Source: SVTX01 sp045585895 (lineage in GTDB: Bacteria > Bacillota > Clostridia > Oscillospirales > CAG-272). Taken from it: DNA of 64,000 nucleotides. This document shows positions 52,511 to 61,444 of this stretch, one piece after another. The stretch covers positions 34,507 through 98,506 of the forward strand of contig JAZMZI010000084.1 in the NCBI GenBank assembly GCA_045585895.1. Reading direction: 5' to 3'. The position numbers were made by a program, and so were the translations under genes. Positions within the stretch are counted from its first letter, which is position 1, and each line of letters opens with the position of its first letter. The notes below the pieces were generated by a model. It made no database searches and was not told the origin of the DNA. It saw nothing but the letters and a program-made list of their open reading frames with translations.

Positions 52511-53434
52511 TTAATCAAATAATCCTGACGACAGGTATCTTTCTCCCGTGTCGGGAAGAATAACGACTATTTTTTTGCCTTCGCTTTCGGGGCGATCGGC
52601 GATCTTCAAAGCCGCCGATATCGCGGCTCCCGAGGATATACCGACCAATATTCCCTCTGTCCTTGCAACTTCCCGCGCCGCAGAAAACGACTCCTCATCA
52701 CTGACCGTAACGATCTCATCAATTACCGAAAGATCAAGAGTTTCGGGTAAAAATCCCGCACCGATCCCCTGAATCTTATGCGCTCCCGATCTGCCTTCGG
52801 TCAGATAAGGCGACCCTGCTGGTTCAACGGCGACAACCTTAATATTTGGGTTCATTTCCTTAAGATATCTGCCTGTGCCGCTGACGGTTCCACCCGTTCC
52901 CGCGGTAGCTACGAGAATATCCACGTCTCCGTCGATATCCTCCCATATTTCGGGCCCCGTGGTTTTATAGTGTGCGTCAGGATTTGAAGGATTTTGAAAC
53001 TGACCCGCGACGATCGCTCCGTCAATGCTCTTCGCCAGCTCTTCTGCGCGTGAAATAGCCCCCTTCATGCCAAGTGCGCCATCGGTCAGTACTAACTCCG
53101 CACCGTAAGCAGACATTAGCAGCTGCCTTTCCTTTGACATATTATCGGGCATAACGATTATTGCCCTGTATCCTTTTGACGCGCAGATAGCGGCAATACC
53201 GATGCCTGTGTTACCGCTGGTAGGCTCTATAACGGTGCTGTCTTGGGTTAAAATGCCTTCTGCCTCATACGTTTCTATCATATTGAGTGCAACTCTGTCT
53301 TTCACCGACCCTGCGGGATTGAAAAACTCTATCTTCGCGTATATCTTTGCCAACGTTGCTTTTTTTTCTTCGGTTCTGACAAGCTCCAACAAAGGAGTTT
53401 TGCCGACGATCTCGGCTATCGATCTGTATATCAT
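52511..53434 (-). CDS. cysK: Cysteine synthase A (O-acetylserine sulfhydrylase)
   Basis: 307 aa PLP enzyme making cysteine from O-acetylserine and sulfide. The PLP lysine is K45 in GSVKDRVAL, the substrate loop is EPTSGNTGIG (70-79) and the PLP-phosphate glycine-rich loop is GTGGTVSGTGRY. All key residues are present. The ribosome binding site is GAAGGCGG. It has its own promoter; rarA follows. Confidence 0.96.
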   Translation of the reverse strand: MIYRSIAEIVGKTPLLELVRTEEKKATLAKIYAKIEFFNPAGSVKDRVALNMIETYEAEGILTQDSTVIEPTSGNTGIGIAAICASKGYRAIIVMPDNMSKERQLLMSAYGAELVLTDGALGMKGAISRAEELAKSIDGAIVAGQFQNPSNPDAHYKTTGPEIWEDIDGDVDILVATAGTGGTVSGTGRYLKEMNPNIKVVAVEPAGSPYLTEGRSGAHKIQGIGAGFLPETLDLSVIDEIVTVSDEESFSAAREVARTEGILVGISSGAAISAALKIADRPESEGKKIVVILPDTGERYLSSGLFD

Positions 53435-53463
53435 TTTTAACCGCCTTCGTATATTTTAATGAA

Positions 53464-53492
53464 ATTATATCACATTTTCCATACAATTGCAA
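53464..53492 (-). promoter_or_regulatory. Promoter of cysK-rarA
   Basis: On the minus strand TTGCAA (complement of 53487-53492), 17-bp spacer, TATAAT (complement of 53464-53469), TG one base before the -10. Confidence 0.65.
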
Positions 53493-53614
53493 CACTTGAA
53501 AGATACTTTTTCCGCAAAAAAGAATTTCATTTTGCCAAATTATACAAATTTGACTTTTTGAGAAACCAAACATATTGAATTTTTCTACAAAATTAAAAAA
53601 ATCAGAAAAAAATA

Positions 53615-53642
53615 TTGACAAATTTACTTTATGTGGTATAAT
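53615..53642 (+). promoter_or_regulatory. Promoter of feoA
   Basis: TTGACA (53615-53620), 16-bp spacer, TATAAT (53637-53642), TG one base before the -10. The predicted transcription start is near 53649, just before the operator. Confidence 0.75.
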
Positions 53643-53651
53643 AAATACAGA

Positions 53652-53669
53652 AGTTAGCAACGGCTAACT
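53652..53669 (+). promoter_or_regulatory. Operator ahead of feoA
   Basis: Perfect inverted repeat AGTTAGC-N4-GCTAACT just after the predicted transcription start. The TTAG...CTAA content resembles DtxR/IdeR-type iron-repressor sites, so iron-dependent repression is a reasonable inference. Confidence 0.7.
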
Positions 53670-53725
53670 CAATTATGGCGCAACAGTATTTTATTACTTG
53701 TTCGCTCATTAAAAAGGAGTTACAA

Positions 53726-53938
53726 ATGAATCTGCGAGACGCACAAGAAGGAAAAGAATATCTCATCAAGGATATAGTCACCAACGATGAAGAACTCGAC
53801 TCTTTTCTGTTTTCTCTCGGGTGTTACGTCGGTGAACCCATCACCGTTATTTCAAAGCGAAGAAGCGGATGCGTTGTTTCTATCAAGGACGGTCGCTACA
53901 GTATCGACAAGGATCTTGCGGCTGCCATAAAGATATGA
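53726..53938 (+). CDS. feoA: Ferrous iron transport protein A
   Basis: 70 aa SH3-like small protein that assists FeoB. The core SFLFSLGCYVGEPITVISKRRSGCVVSIKDGR matches the FeoA fold. The ATG at 53726 follows AAAAAGGAG; sequence further upstream is leader. It is first in feoA-feoB-P12. Confidence 0.9.
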   Translation: MNLRDAQEGKEYLIKDIVTNDEELDSFLFSLGCYVGEPITVISKRRSGCVVSIKDGRYSIDKDLAAAIKI

Positions 53939-53964
53939 CCGGCTTCTATTTATTTTTGATGTAG

Positions 53965-53982
53965 AGTTAGCTTGTGCTAACT
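53965..53982 (+). promoter_or_regulatory. Second operator, between feoA and feoB
   Basis: AGTTAGC-N4-GCTAACT with arms identical to those at 53652, 50 bp before the feoB start. No clear promoter accompanies it. Confidence 0.65.
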
Positions 53983-54031
53983 TCCATTAATTCTCTATTG
54001 TTAAGCAATCACTATACGCGGAGGATATCAA

Positions 54032-56134
54032 ATGAGGATAGCGCTTACAGGAAATCCAAACAGCGGAAAAACCACTATGTTCAATGCTCTGACCGGAAGC
54101 AACGAAAAAATCGGCAACTGGGCGGGCGTTACGGTTGATAAGAAAGAAAGAGCAGTTAAAAGTAAATATTGCAAGGGCAAAGAGCGTGTGATCGCCGTTG
54201 ACCTTCCGGGAGCTTACTCAATGTCTCCCTTCACCAACGAGGAAAGCATTGCCAGCGATTACGTTAAAAACGAATCGCCCGACGTAATTCTTAACATCGT
54301 AGACGCTACAAATCTCAGCCGCAGTCTTTTCTTCACAACCCAACTGCTTGAGCTTGGAATTCCCGTGGTCGTGGCACTGAATAAGACCGACGCCAACGAA
54401 AAAAAGCACAACGCGATCAACACAAACGCTTTGTCCGAGTTGCTTGGGTGTCCCGTGCTTGAAACCGTATCAACATCAGGCAAGGGACTCAAGGATATAG
54501 TTGCCGCCGCTTATTCGGTCGTTGGAAAGGATCAGACCTCTCCCTACCGTCAGGATAATATCGATCTTACCGATAAGTCCTCCGTGCTTGAAGCGGACAA
54601 AGCAAGATTTGACTTCGTGAACAATATAGTGGCTGAAGTTGAAAAAAGACGTGTACTTACGAAAGACCTCAATTTTCAGGACAAGATCGACGCTCTCATT
54701 ACCAACAAATGGCTTGGAATACCGATCTTTGCGCTCGTCATGTTTCTCGTTTTTCAGATATCCCAGGCTTGGGTAGGTCCGCTTATCGCAAACGGAGTTA
54801 CGTTTAACGAAGGGCTTGAGAACGAGGTGGTTATTCCCGGACTCGTTACCTTTATCGATATGTTCGGAGACTTTATAAACGGACTTATGGAAGGTAACGT
54901 TCATCCGCTCCTCACTTCTATCGTGGTTGACGGAATTATCGGCGGCGTAGGCGCAGTCATCGGATTCCTTCCTCTCGTTATGGTGATGTATTTCCTTATC
55001 GCTCTCCTTGAGGATTGCGGATATATGGCGCGTGCCACTGTCGTACTTGACCCCATTTTCAAGAAAGTCGGACTTTCGGGAAAATCAGTCATTCCCTTCG
55101 TTGTCGGTACGGGTTGTGCCGTCCCCGGTGTTATGGCTTGCCGCACTATCAAAAATGAGCGTGAGCGCAAAGCCACGGCAATGCTTGCCCCCTTTATGCC
55201 TTGCGGCGCAAAGCTACCCGTCATTGGTCTTTTTGCAGGAACCTTCTTTAAAAATTCCGCGTGGGTAGGAACGCTTATGTACTTCGCGGGAATCGTTATT
55301 ATACTTATCTGCGCACTTATAATCAAGTGGATCACGGGTCACAATAAGAAATCCTACTTCATTATAGAGCTTCCCGAGTATAAGATCCCATCCTTTTCAA
55401 AGTCGGCGGGATCTATGCTTCAAAGAGGCTGGTCTTATATTCAGAAGGCTGGTACCGTCATACTCGTGTGTAACCTTATCATTCATTTGATGCAGAATTT
55501 CACCTGGAGCTTCACACTTATAGAGGAAGGCGCAGAAAGCTCGTCTATCCTCGCAACCGTGGCGGTTCCCTTTGCGTTCCTCTTTGCGCCCGTAATAGGA
55601 TACGTTTCATGGCAGCTTGCAAGCGCGACCATAACCGGATTTATTGCCAAGGAAAACGTAGTCGGAACTCTCGCGGTGTGCTTTGGAATTTCCAATCTTA
55701 TAAACGCCGAAGAAATGGTTATTGAAAACGGCGCAAACGTCTCTGAAATTGCCTTGGCGTTTGGTAAAGGCAGCGGCGCGGCAATGACGGGCGTTGCGGC
55801 TCTTGCTTTTCTCCTTCTCAATCTTTTCTCTCCCCCGTGTTTTGCTGCTATCGGTGCTATGAGCTCGGAAATGGGTAACGGAAAGTGGTTCTGGAGCGGA
55901 ATAGGACTTCAGTTTGCCGTCGGTTATTCCGTAAGCTTTCTCACCTTCTTTTTCGGTACGCTTATTACGGGCGGAAGTCTCGGAGAGCTCTGGATGCCCA
56001 TCGTCGGCTGGGTGATAATAGGCGTTATCGCTTCTCTCCTTACTTTTTTGATAATCAGAAATCAAATACGCCTAAAAAGGGAGTCTGCATTAAAAGCATC
56101 GGCAAAAGTCGAAAAGGAAGCCGCTTTGGTGTGA
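54032..56134 (+). CDS. feoB: Ferrous iron transporter B
   Basis: 700 aa. An N-terminal GTPase domain (G1 GNPNSGKTT at 7-15, G3 DLPGAYSM, G4 NKTD) is followed by a helical GDI region and two Gate/core membrane modules with PCGAKLP near 388 and a later FIAKENVVGTL. It imports Fe(II) in anaerobes. The ribosome binding site is GGAGG. It is near the average length, with a short Lys-rich tail. Confidence 0.97.
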   Translation: MRIALTGNPNSGKTTMFNALTGSNEKIGNWAGVTVDKKERAVKSKYCKGKERVIAVDLPGAYSMSPFTNEESIASDYVKNESPDVILNIVDATNLSRSLFFTTQLLELGIPVVVALNKTDANEKKHNAINTNALSELLGCPVLETVSTSGKGLKDIVAAAYSVVGKDQTSPYRQDNIDLTDKSSVLEADKARFDFVNNIVAEVEKRRVLTKDLNFQDKIDALITNKWLGIPIFALVMFLVFQISQAWVGPLIANGVTFNEGLENEVVIPGLVTFIDMFGDFINGLMEGNVHPLLTSIVVDGIIGGVGAVIGFLPLVMVMYFLIALLEDCGYMARATVVLDPIFKKVGLSGKSVIPFVVGTGCAVPGVMACRTIKNERERKATAMLAPFMPCGAKLPVIGLFAGTFFKNSAWVGTLMYFAGIVIILICALIIKWITGHNKKSYFIIELPEYKIPSFSKSAGSMLQRGWSYIQKAGTVILVCNLIIHLMQNFTWSFTLIEEGAESSSILATVAVPFAFLFAPVIGYVSWQLASATITGFIAKENVVGTLAVCFGISNLINAEEMVIENGANVSEIALAFGKGSGAAMTGVAALAFLLLNLFSPPCFAAIGAMSSEMGNGKWFWSGIGLQFAVGYSVSFLTFFFGTLITGGSLGELWMPIVGWVIIGVIASLLTFLIIRNQIRLKRESALKASAKVEKEAALV

Positions 56135-56144
56135 GGTAACTATT

Positions 56145-56324
56145 ATGACAGGATACGATCTTTTGGTTCTGGGAATAATACTTCTTATTGTCGGCGGTGC
56201 CGTCGCTTACATTATTATCAGTAAAAAGCGCGGCAAAGCCTGTATTGGATGCCCCGATTCCGCAAGCTGCACGGGAAACTGTAAAAACTGCGGCGCGTGT
56301 AACAAACACGACGACAAAAATTGA
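56145..56324 (+). CDS. FeoB-associated Cys-rich membrane protein (P12 type)
   Basis: 59 aa, 10 nt after feoB. One membrane helix (about 6-26) is followed by a basic stretch and a short tail with five cysteines in CIGCPDSASC and CKNCGAC (six in all with the first). This pattern is the small P12-family protein often found after feoB in Clostridia; a role in iron handling at the membrane is suggested by context. The ribosome binding site is GAGGTAA. Confidence 0.85.
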   Translation: MTGYDLLVLGIILLIVGGAVAYIIISKKRGKACIGCPDSASCTGNCKNCGACNKHDDKN

Positions 56325-56330
56325 ATTTTG

Positions 56331-56361
56331 ACCACCGAATTTTAAAATTCGGTGGTTTTTT
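56331..56361 (+). terminator. Terminator of the feo operon
   Basis: Stem ACCACCGAAT / ATTCGGTGGT with a short A/T loop and a following T tract (TTTTT), 6 nt after the stop codon. Confidence 0.9.
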
Positions 56362-56440
56362 ACAAAAAGAAGCACTTTCGTTTAAAATAATTCATTTAAA
56401 ATCGAAGAATAATCAAAATAATCAAATTTTGCCTTGATTT

Positions 56441-56469
56441 TTGACAAATTATGTGATATAGTATATTTT
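56441..56469 (+). promoter_or_regulatory. Possible promoter of the Na/Pi-PhoU gene
   Basis: TTGACA (56441-56446), 17-bp spacer, TATTTT (56464-56469). This gives a leader of about 150 nt to the 56625 start. The 56362-56562 stretch shows no other gene. Confidence 0.45.
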
Positions 56470-56562
56470 GGTGAAACTTGAATTATAATCAGATTTAAGC
56501 TCGTTCAACTCGACGGGTATTAATGATTTGTGAATTTAGTAGTGATTTTGGAGAACAACAAG

Positions 56563-56622
56563 ATGCCGCTTGGCACATTATATAGACATAAACATTTTCA
56601 TCAAAATTCAAGAGGTAATTAA
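56563..56622 (+). CDS. Possible 19-residue leader peptide upstream of the phosphate transporter
   Basis: ATG to TAA encodes MPLGTLYRHKHFHQNSRGN. A GGAG site lies about 9 nt upstream. The stop codon ends 2 nt before the next gene's ATG, and the AGAGGT ribosome binding site of that gene is inside this frame's last codons, an arrangement that would couple translation. Three of five residues in the HKHFH stretch are His. Whether it is translated is not shown. Confidence 0.35.
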   Translation: MPLGTLYRHKHFHQNSRGN

Positions 56623-56624
56623 TT

Positions 56625-58433
56625 ATGGATCTTAATCTTTTGCTGAGTATTCTTTCTCTCATCTGCGGACTTGCCCTGTTCCTTTACGGTATGGACGTTA
56701 TGGGCGACGCGCTGAAAAAAAGCGCAGGCAGAAAGCTGAAAACAATACTCGGAAACCTTACGTCAAATAAATTCAAGGGATTTCTTTTAGGTCTTGGCGT
56801 TACCGCTATCATTCAATCCTCGTCCGCAACCACGGTTATGGTCGTAGGCTTCGTTAACTCGGGCACTATGCTCCTTTCTCAAGCCGTTGGCGTAATTATG
56901 GGAGCTAACGTCGGAACCGCAGTTACCGCTTGGCTCACCGCGCTTAACGGACTCGACAATCTCGGATTTTCACTTGACGCACTCAAGCTTCTCAAGCCCG
57001 ATGCATGGATGCCTATTCTTGCGCTTATCGGTATCGGACTTATAATGTTCTCTAAAAAGAGTAAGTTCAAGGACGTCGGAAACATTCTTATGGGCTTTGC
57101 CGTCCTTATGGTCGGTATGACGCTGATGTCCGACGCTGTAAGCGGTTACGGAGAGCAGTTGAAGCCTCTCTTCACTATGTTCAAGGATTGGCCTATTCTC
57201 GGTGTTCTTGCGGGTACGCTTCTTACGGCTATTGTTCAGTCCTCCTCCGCTTCCGTCGGTATTCTTCAGGCGCTCTCCTTTACGGGCGCTATCACCTACG
57301 GTTCTGCAATGCCTATCGTTATGGGTCAGAATATCGGTACTTGTATCACCGCTATTATATCCTCTCTCGGCGCTAACAAGAACGGTAAGCGCGCCGCATT
57401 TATTCATCTCTACTTCAACGTCATTGGCGTCGGTCTTTGGATGGCATTCTATTATCTTATCGGTTGGATACTTGAGACCACGGGAGCCTTCGGACTCCTC
57501 TCGTGGGCAGATAACACCACTATCGAAGCCTTCGGTATCGCGGGAATCCACACCGTATTTAAGATATTCTCGGTCTTCACTCTTATGCCCTTTACCAAGC
57601 TTCTTGAAAAGCTTGCATGCCTTACCGTCCGCGGAACCGACAATAAGGGCGACGAATACACCTCCATGCTGGACGAGAGACTTCTCGACACCCCTTCCGT
57701 TGCTATCGAGCGTTGCCGCAAGGTAGCGGTTCATATGGGCGAGCTTTCCGTTGACCCCTTCAACAAAGCAATCGGTCTGTTCAAATCTTACGATCCTAAG
57801 GTGGCGCAGGAAATACGCGATGCCGAGGACAAGGTGGATATATACGAGGACGCACTGGGAACCTATCTCGTTAAGCTTTCTTCCCGAAGCTTAAGCGAAC
57901 AGGATAGCGTCGAAGTAACCAAGCTTCTTCATATCATAGGCGACTTTGAGAGAATCTCCGACCACTCGGTAAACATCGTGGAATCTGCCGAGGAGCTTCG
58001 TGATAAAGAGCTTTCATTCTCCGAATACGCGGTTCGTGAGCTTGAAGTAATGTACGGTGCTCTTAACGAGATAACCAATATTACGAAGGATGCTTTTGCT
58101 GATAACGATCTCGAAAAGGCAACTCTGGTAGAGCCTCTTGAGCAGGTAGTAGACGATCTTAAGGACAAGGTCAAGCTTTCACACGTTATCCGAGTTCAGA
58201 AAAACCAGTGCACTATTGAACACGGTTTTATCCTCTCCGACCTTCTTACAAACCTTGAGAGAGTCTCCGACCACTGCTCCAACATTGCGGGTTGCGTAGT
58301 TGAAATGTCCCGTCACGACGCTCTTGATCTTCACTCTTATCTCAGAGAAGTCAAAGCGGGCGGCAAGGAATTTGAAATCAACTATAAAAAGTATTCCGAA
58401 AAATACGCTCTTCCCTCAGCAACCGAAAATTAA
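56625..58433 (+). CDS. Na/Pi cotransporter family protein with PhoU domain
   Basis: 602 aa. The N-terminal membrane part (about 1-330) holds two copies of the Na/Pi signature with QSSSATTVMVVGF near 65 and QSSSASVGIL near 205, each followed by GxNxGT (GANVGTAVTA; GQNIGTCITA). The C-terminal part (about 370-590) is a helical PhoU-like domain with two repeats (FERISDHSVNI and LERVSDHCSNI). It probably imports phosphate with sodium; the PhoU domain suggests regulation by metal or by phosphate status. The ribosome binding site is AGAGGT. Confidence 0.93.
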   Translation: MDLNLLLSILSLICGLALFLYGMDVMGDALKKSAGRKLKTILGNLTSNKFKGFLLGLGVTAIIQSSSATTVMVVGFVNSGTMLLSQAVGVIMGANVGTAVTAWLTALNGLDNLGFSLDALKLLKPDAWMPILALIGIGLIMFSKKSKFKDVGNILMGFAVLMVGMTLMSDAVSGYGEQLKPLFTMFKDWPILGVLAGTLLTAIVQSSSASVGILQALSFTGAITYGSAMPIVMGQNIGTCITAIISSLGANKNGKRAAFIHLYFNVIGVGLWMAFYYLIGWILETTGAFGLLSWADNTTIEAFGIAGIHTVFKIFSVFTLMPFTKLLEKLACLTVRGTDNKGDEYTSMLDERLLDTPSVAIERCRKVAVHMGELSVDPFNKAIGLFKSYDPKVAQEIRDAEDKVDIYEDALGTYLVKLSSRSLSEQDSVEVTKLLHIIGDFERISDHSVNIVESAEELRDKELSFSEYAVRELEVMYGALNEITNITKDAFADNDLEKATLVEPLEQVVDDLKDKVKLSHVIRVQKNQCTIEHGFILSDLLTNLERVSDHCSNIAGCVVEMSRHDALDLHSYLREVKAGGKEFEINYKKYSEKYALPSATEN

Positions 58434-58444
58434 TCTTTTAAAAG

Positions 58445-58473
58445 AAATAACCGCTGACTTGCAGCGGTTATTT
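58445..58473. terminator. Bidirectional terminator
   Basis: 12-bp stem AAATAACCGCTG / CAGCGGTTATTT with a 5-nt loop and T runs on both sides, overlapping the stop codon of the convergent MATE gene. Confidence 0.9.
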
Positions 58474-59799
58474 TTGATATTCTTTTCGTTTCGCAAAGAT
58501 AAAAGCAAATGAAACTACGGTAGCCATAAGCTCTGCCACAACAAGAGACAGCCAAACTCCGTCAATGCCCATAACTATAGGCAGAAGCAATACCGCACTT
58601 GCTTGAAACACAAGCGTTCTCAAAAAGGATATGATAGCCGAAATAATCCCGTTATTAAGCGCGGTAAAAAAGGACGATCCGAAAATTGCCATTCCCGTAA
58701 AGAGGAATGAGAATGAAAAGATATAAAAGCCTCTGATAGTCAGTTTCAAAAGATAGTCGTCATAGCCCACGAACAAAGTCGACAGCGGAACTGCTAAAAG
58801 AATAGACAGGATCAGCATTGTTAAAGAGGTGATTCCTATCAGTAAAAGACTTTTTCTCAAAAGACTTTTTAGCTCTTCGTGATTGCCTGCGCCGTAGTTG
58901 AATCCTATTATCGGAGCAGTACCTATGGAGTAACCGATAAATATCGCAATAAATATCATGCCGACGTACATGAGAACTCCGTATGCCGCAACGCCGTCCT
59001 CGCCCTCAAGCTTCATAAGCTGAAAGTTATAAAGCATACTTACAAGAGACATTGAAATATTGCTCATCAGCTCGGACGAGCCGTTGGTGCAGGTCTTTAT
59101 GAGAGCTTTAAAATCAAATTCAAAACGGGTCAGGCGCAAAAGACTGTGATTTGTAGGCAAAATAAAATAACCTATCGAGAAAAAGCCGCCAACGCATTGG
59201 CTTATAGCTGTTGCCCAAGCCGCGCCTACGAGATCAAATCTAAACACTCCCACAAAGAGCGCGTCAAGAACGATATTCGTAATTCCCGATGCGAGAGTCG
59301 CAAAAAGTCCAAGCTTGGGTTTCTCCGCGGTAATAAAAAAGCTCTGGAACTCTATCTGCAACATAAAAGGTATCATGGACACGAGGATTATCCTTCCGTA
59401 GGTAACGCAATCCTCAAGCATCTGCCCTTCCGCCCCCAGAAGCGACGCAACGGGACGGATAAGAAACATCCCCGCAACGGTTATTATCGCGCCCGTAGCA
59501 ATAGACAGATAAATTATCATCGAAAAAAGCTTATTTGCTTTTTCATTATTTCCCTCTCCGAGAGTTTTTGCGACGAGAGCACTGCCTCCCGTGCCAAACA
59601 TAAAACCGATAGCGCCGAGTATCATCAAAAAAGGGAAAATGAAATTTACCGCAGCAAACGAGGTCTTGTTGGTAAACGTGGAAATAAAAAATCCGTCTAC
59701 AACACCGTAGATAGACGTAAATATCATCATAGCGATAGACGGCAGAGTAAATCTGATAAGTCTACCGTAACTGAAATGGTCTGAAAGCTGAATCTTCAT
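58468..59799 (-). CDS. MATE family efflux transporter
   Basis: 443 aa with 12 membrane segments in two six-helix halves, the MATE (MepA-like) layout. It exports cationic drugs or metabolites with H+ or Na+. The opening FSYGRLIRFTLPSIAMMIFTSIYGVVDGFFIS and GFMFGTGGSALVAKTLGEGN are characteristic. The substrate cannot be predicted. The ribosome binding site is GGGAG. It is monocistronic and ends at a bidirectional terminator. Confidence 0.92.
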   Translation of the reverse strand: MKIQLSDHFSYGRLIRFTLPSIAMMIFTSIYGVVDGFFISTFTNKTSFAAVNFIFPFLMILGAIGFMFGTGGSALVAKTLGEGNNEKANKLFSMIIYLSIATGAIITVAGMFLIRPVASLLGAEGQMLEDCVTYGRIILVSMIPFMLQIEFQSFFITAEKPKLGLFATLASGITNIVLDALFVGVFRFDLVGAAWATAISQCVGGFFSIGYFILPTNHSLLRLTRFEFDFKALIKTCTNGSSELMSNISMSLVSMLYNFQLMKLEGEDGVAAYGVLMYVGMIFIAIFIGYSIGTAPIIGFNYGAGNHEELKSLLRKSLLLIGITSLTMLILSILLAVPLSTLFVGYDDYLLKLTIRGFYIFSFSFLFTGMAIFGSSFFTALNNGIISAIISFLRTLVFQASAVLLLPIVMGIDGVWLSLVVAELMATVVSFAFIFAKRKEYQK

Positions 59800-59830
59800 T
59801 AATTATCTCCCAATTAGTTATAACATAGAT

Positions 59831-59859
59831 ATTATACACGAATCGCTCTTTTAAGTCAA
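59831..59859 (-). promoter_or_regulatory. Promoter of the MATE gene
   Basis: On the minus strand TTGACT (complement of 59854-59859), 17-bp spacer, TATAAT (complement of 59831-59836). Confidence 0.7.
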
Positions 59860-59909
59860 TAGTTTACTAAAAAAAGCGAAAAATACGCGTCTTTATTTTT
59901 ATAAACGTA

Positions 59910-59938
59910 TTGAAAAACAACCCAAAATGTGATAAAAT
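59910..59938 (+). promoter_or_regulatory. Promoter of the metF operon
   Basis: TTGAAA (59910-59915), 17-bp spacer, TAAAAT (59933-59938), TG one base before the -10. The leader of about 25 nt leaves no room for a SAM or cobalamin riboswitch. Confidence 0.65.
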
Positions 59939-59971
59939 ATCTTATATTTATATTTAAAGAAGGCAATTATC

Positions 59972-60850
59972 ATGAAGCTTACCGAAATTTTTGAAAAAGG
60001 CACGCCCCACCTCTCCTTTGAGGTCTTCCCTCCCAAGACGACTACTGCTTTTGAAAGCGTAAAGACCGCAACCGAGGAGATTGCAAAGCTTAAACCCTCA
60101 TTTATGAGCGTAACCTACGGCGCGGGTGGCGGCACAAGCCAATACACTCTTGAAATAGCAAAGAATATAAAAGCGAGCTACGGCGTTCCTACTCTCGCCC
60201 ATCTTACCTGCGTTTCTTCCACCCGTGAGACGGTTAAATCCATGATCGAGCGCATAAAGGATGCCGACATACAGAACGTAATGGCTCTCCGCGGAGATAT
60301 TCCCGCAGGTATGGAAAACGCAGACCGCACAAATTGGGCGTACCGTCACGCGATCGATCTTATATATGAGTTGCGCGAATCGGGTGCGGATTTCTGCATC
60401 GGCGGCGCTTGCTATCCCGAAATTCATCCCGAAAGCAAAGATCAGAAGGAAGACATAAAGTATCTTAAGGAAAAGGTTGACGCAGGCTGTGATTTCCTTA
60501 CGACGCAAATGTTTTTCGACAACAATCTGCTTTACAACTTCCTTTATAAAATAAGAGAAGCAGGCATCACGGTGCCGATCATTCCGGGAATTATGCCTAT
60601 TACCAATGCGAAATTCATTGAAAGAAGCATAAAGCTCTCCGGTTCCTTCGTGCCCCAGAGATTCAAAGCGCTGGTTGACAAATTCGGCAACGACGACTAT
60701 GCGATGAAACAGGCGGGTATTGCTTACGCAACCGATCAGATAATCGATCTTTACGCAAACGGAATCACCAACGTTCACGTTTATTCTATGAATAAGATAG
60801 ACGTTGCGGAAAAGATACAGAGCAATCTGTCTGCAATTCTCGGAAAATGA
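59972..60850 (+). CDS. metF: Methylenetetrahydrofolate reductase
   Basis: 292 aa, usual size. It makes 5-methyl-THF for methionine synthesis. The opening FEVFPPKT holds the catalytic Glu, TYGAGGG and the FAD-contact regions ALRGD and a C-terminal NFLYKIREAGI are as in MetF. The ribosome binding site is GAAGG. Its stop TGA overlaps the next gene's ATG. Confidence 0.95.
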   Translation: MKLTEIFEKGTPHLSFEVFPPKTTTAFESVKTATEEIAKLKPSFMSVTYGAGGGTSQYTLEIAKNIKASYGVPTLAHLTCVSSTRETVKSMIERIKDADIQNVMALRGDIPAGMENADRTNWAYRHAIDLIYELRESGADFCIGGACYPEIHPESKDQKEDIKYLKEKVDAGCDFLTTQMFFDNNLLYNFLYKIREAGITVPIIPGIMPITNAKFIERSIKLSGSFVPQRFKALVDKFGNDDYAMKQAGIAYATDQIIDLYANGITNVHVYSMNKIDVAEKIQSNLSAILGK

Positions 60851-61443
60851 GCGCGGTAGTTTTTAAAGAATTCCCTGCTCCCGAGATATCAAAACGCGAA
60901 ATTTTGCGCTATATGGGTTGCAAGGAAAGCTCACCAGAGATAGAAACGCTTATCGACCGTTCGCTGGATATCTGCCGAGGAAAGCTCTCTTATAAGGTAT
61001 GCTTCGCGGAGTTTGACGTTAATATCTCCTCTCCCGTTTGCGACCTCGGTTTTGCCAAAGCGGAAAGCCGTGACCTTGCCAAATGTCTCGCCAATTGCCA
61101 AAAAGCGATAGTTTTCGGCGCAACCGTGGGACTTCAGCTTGACAGACTTATTCTTCGTTACGGGAAAACCGAGCCTTCGGTATCGGTTTGCTTGCAGGCC
61201 ATCGGCGCTGAGCGAATAGAAGCGCTTTGCGACGCTTTTTGCCTTGAATTGAAGAATAAGTATATGCCGGACGGTAAAGCTCTGCGTCCGAGATTCAGCG
61301 CGGGATACGGTGACCTTCCCCTTGAATTTCAAAAGGAAATATTCGCTGCTTTAGAATGTGAAAAAAGAATAGGTCTCACTCTAAACGATAGTTTGATCAT
61401 GTCGCCCACCAAAAGCGTGACGGCGATAATAGGTATTTACTGA
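60847..61443 (+). CDS. Stand-alone MetH reactivation-domain protein
   Basis: 198 aa. It resembles the AdoMet-binding activation domain usually at the C-terminus of MetH, with the segments SPEIETLIDRS, CLQAIGAERIEALCDAF and LRPRFSAGYGDLPLEFQ (the RFSxGYGD motif). It would methylate the oxidised cobalamin of MetH back to the active state. It overlaps metF by 4 nt and metH starts 1 nt after it. The following MetH lacks this domain, so the two likely act together. Confidence 0.85.
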   Translation: MSAVVFKEFPAPEISKREILRYMGCKESSPEIETLIDRSLDICRGKLSYKVCFAEFDVNISSPVCDLGFAKAESRDLAKCLANCQKAIVFGATVGLQLDRLILRYGKTEPSVSVCLQAIGAERIEALCDAFCLELKNKYMPDGKALRPRFSAGYGDLPLEFQKEIFAALECEKRIGLTLNDSLIMSPTKSVTAIIGIY

Positions 61444-61444
61444 T

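Noticed and set aside
59800..59971. Possible SAM or cobalamin riboswitch before metF-metH
   Set aside because: The promoter places the start about 25 nt before metF, which leaves no space, and no riboswitch core sequence was seen.
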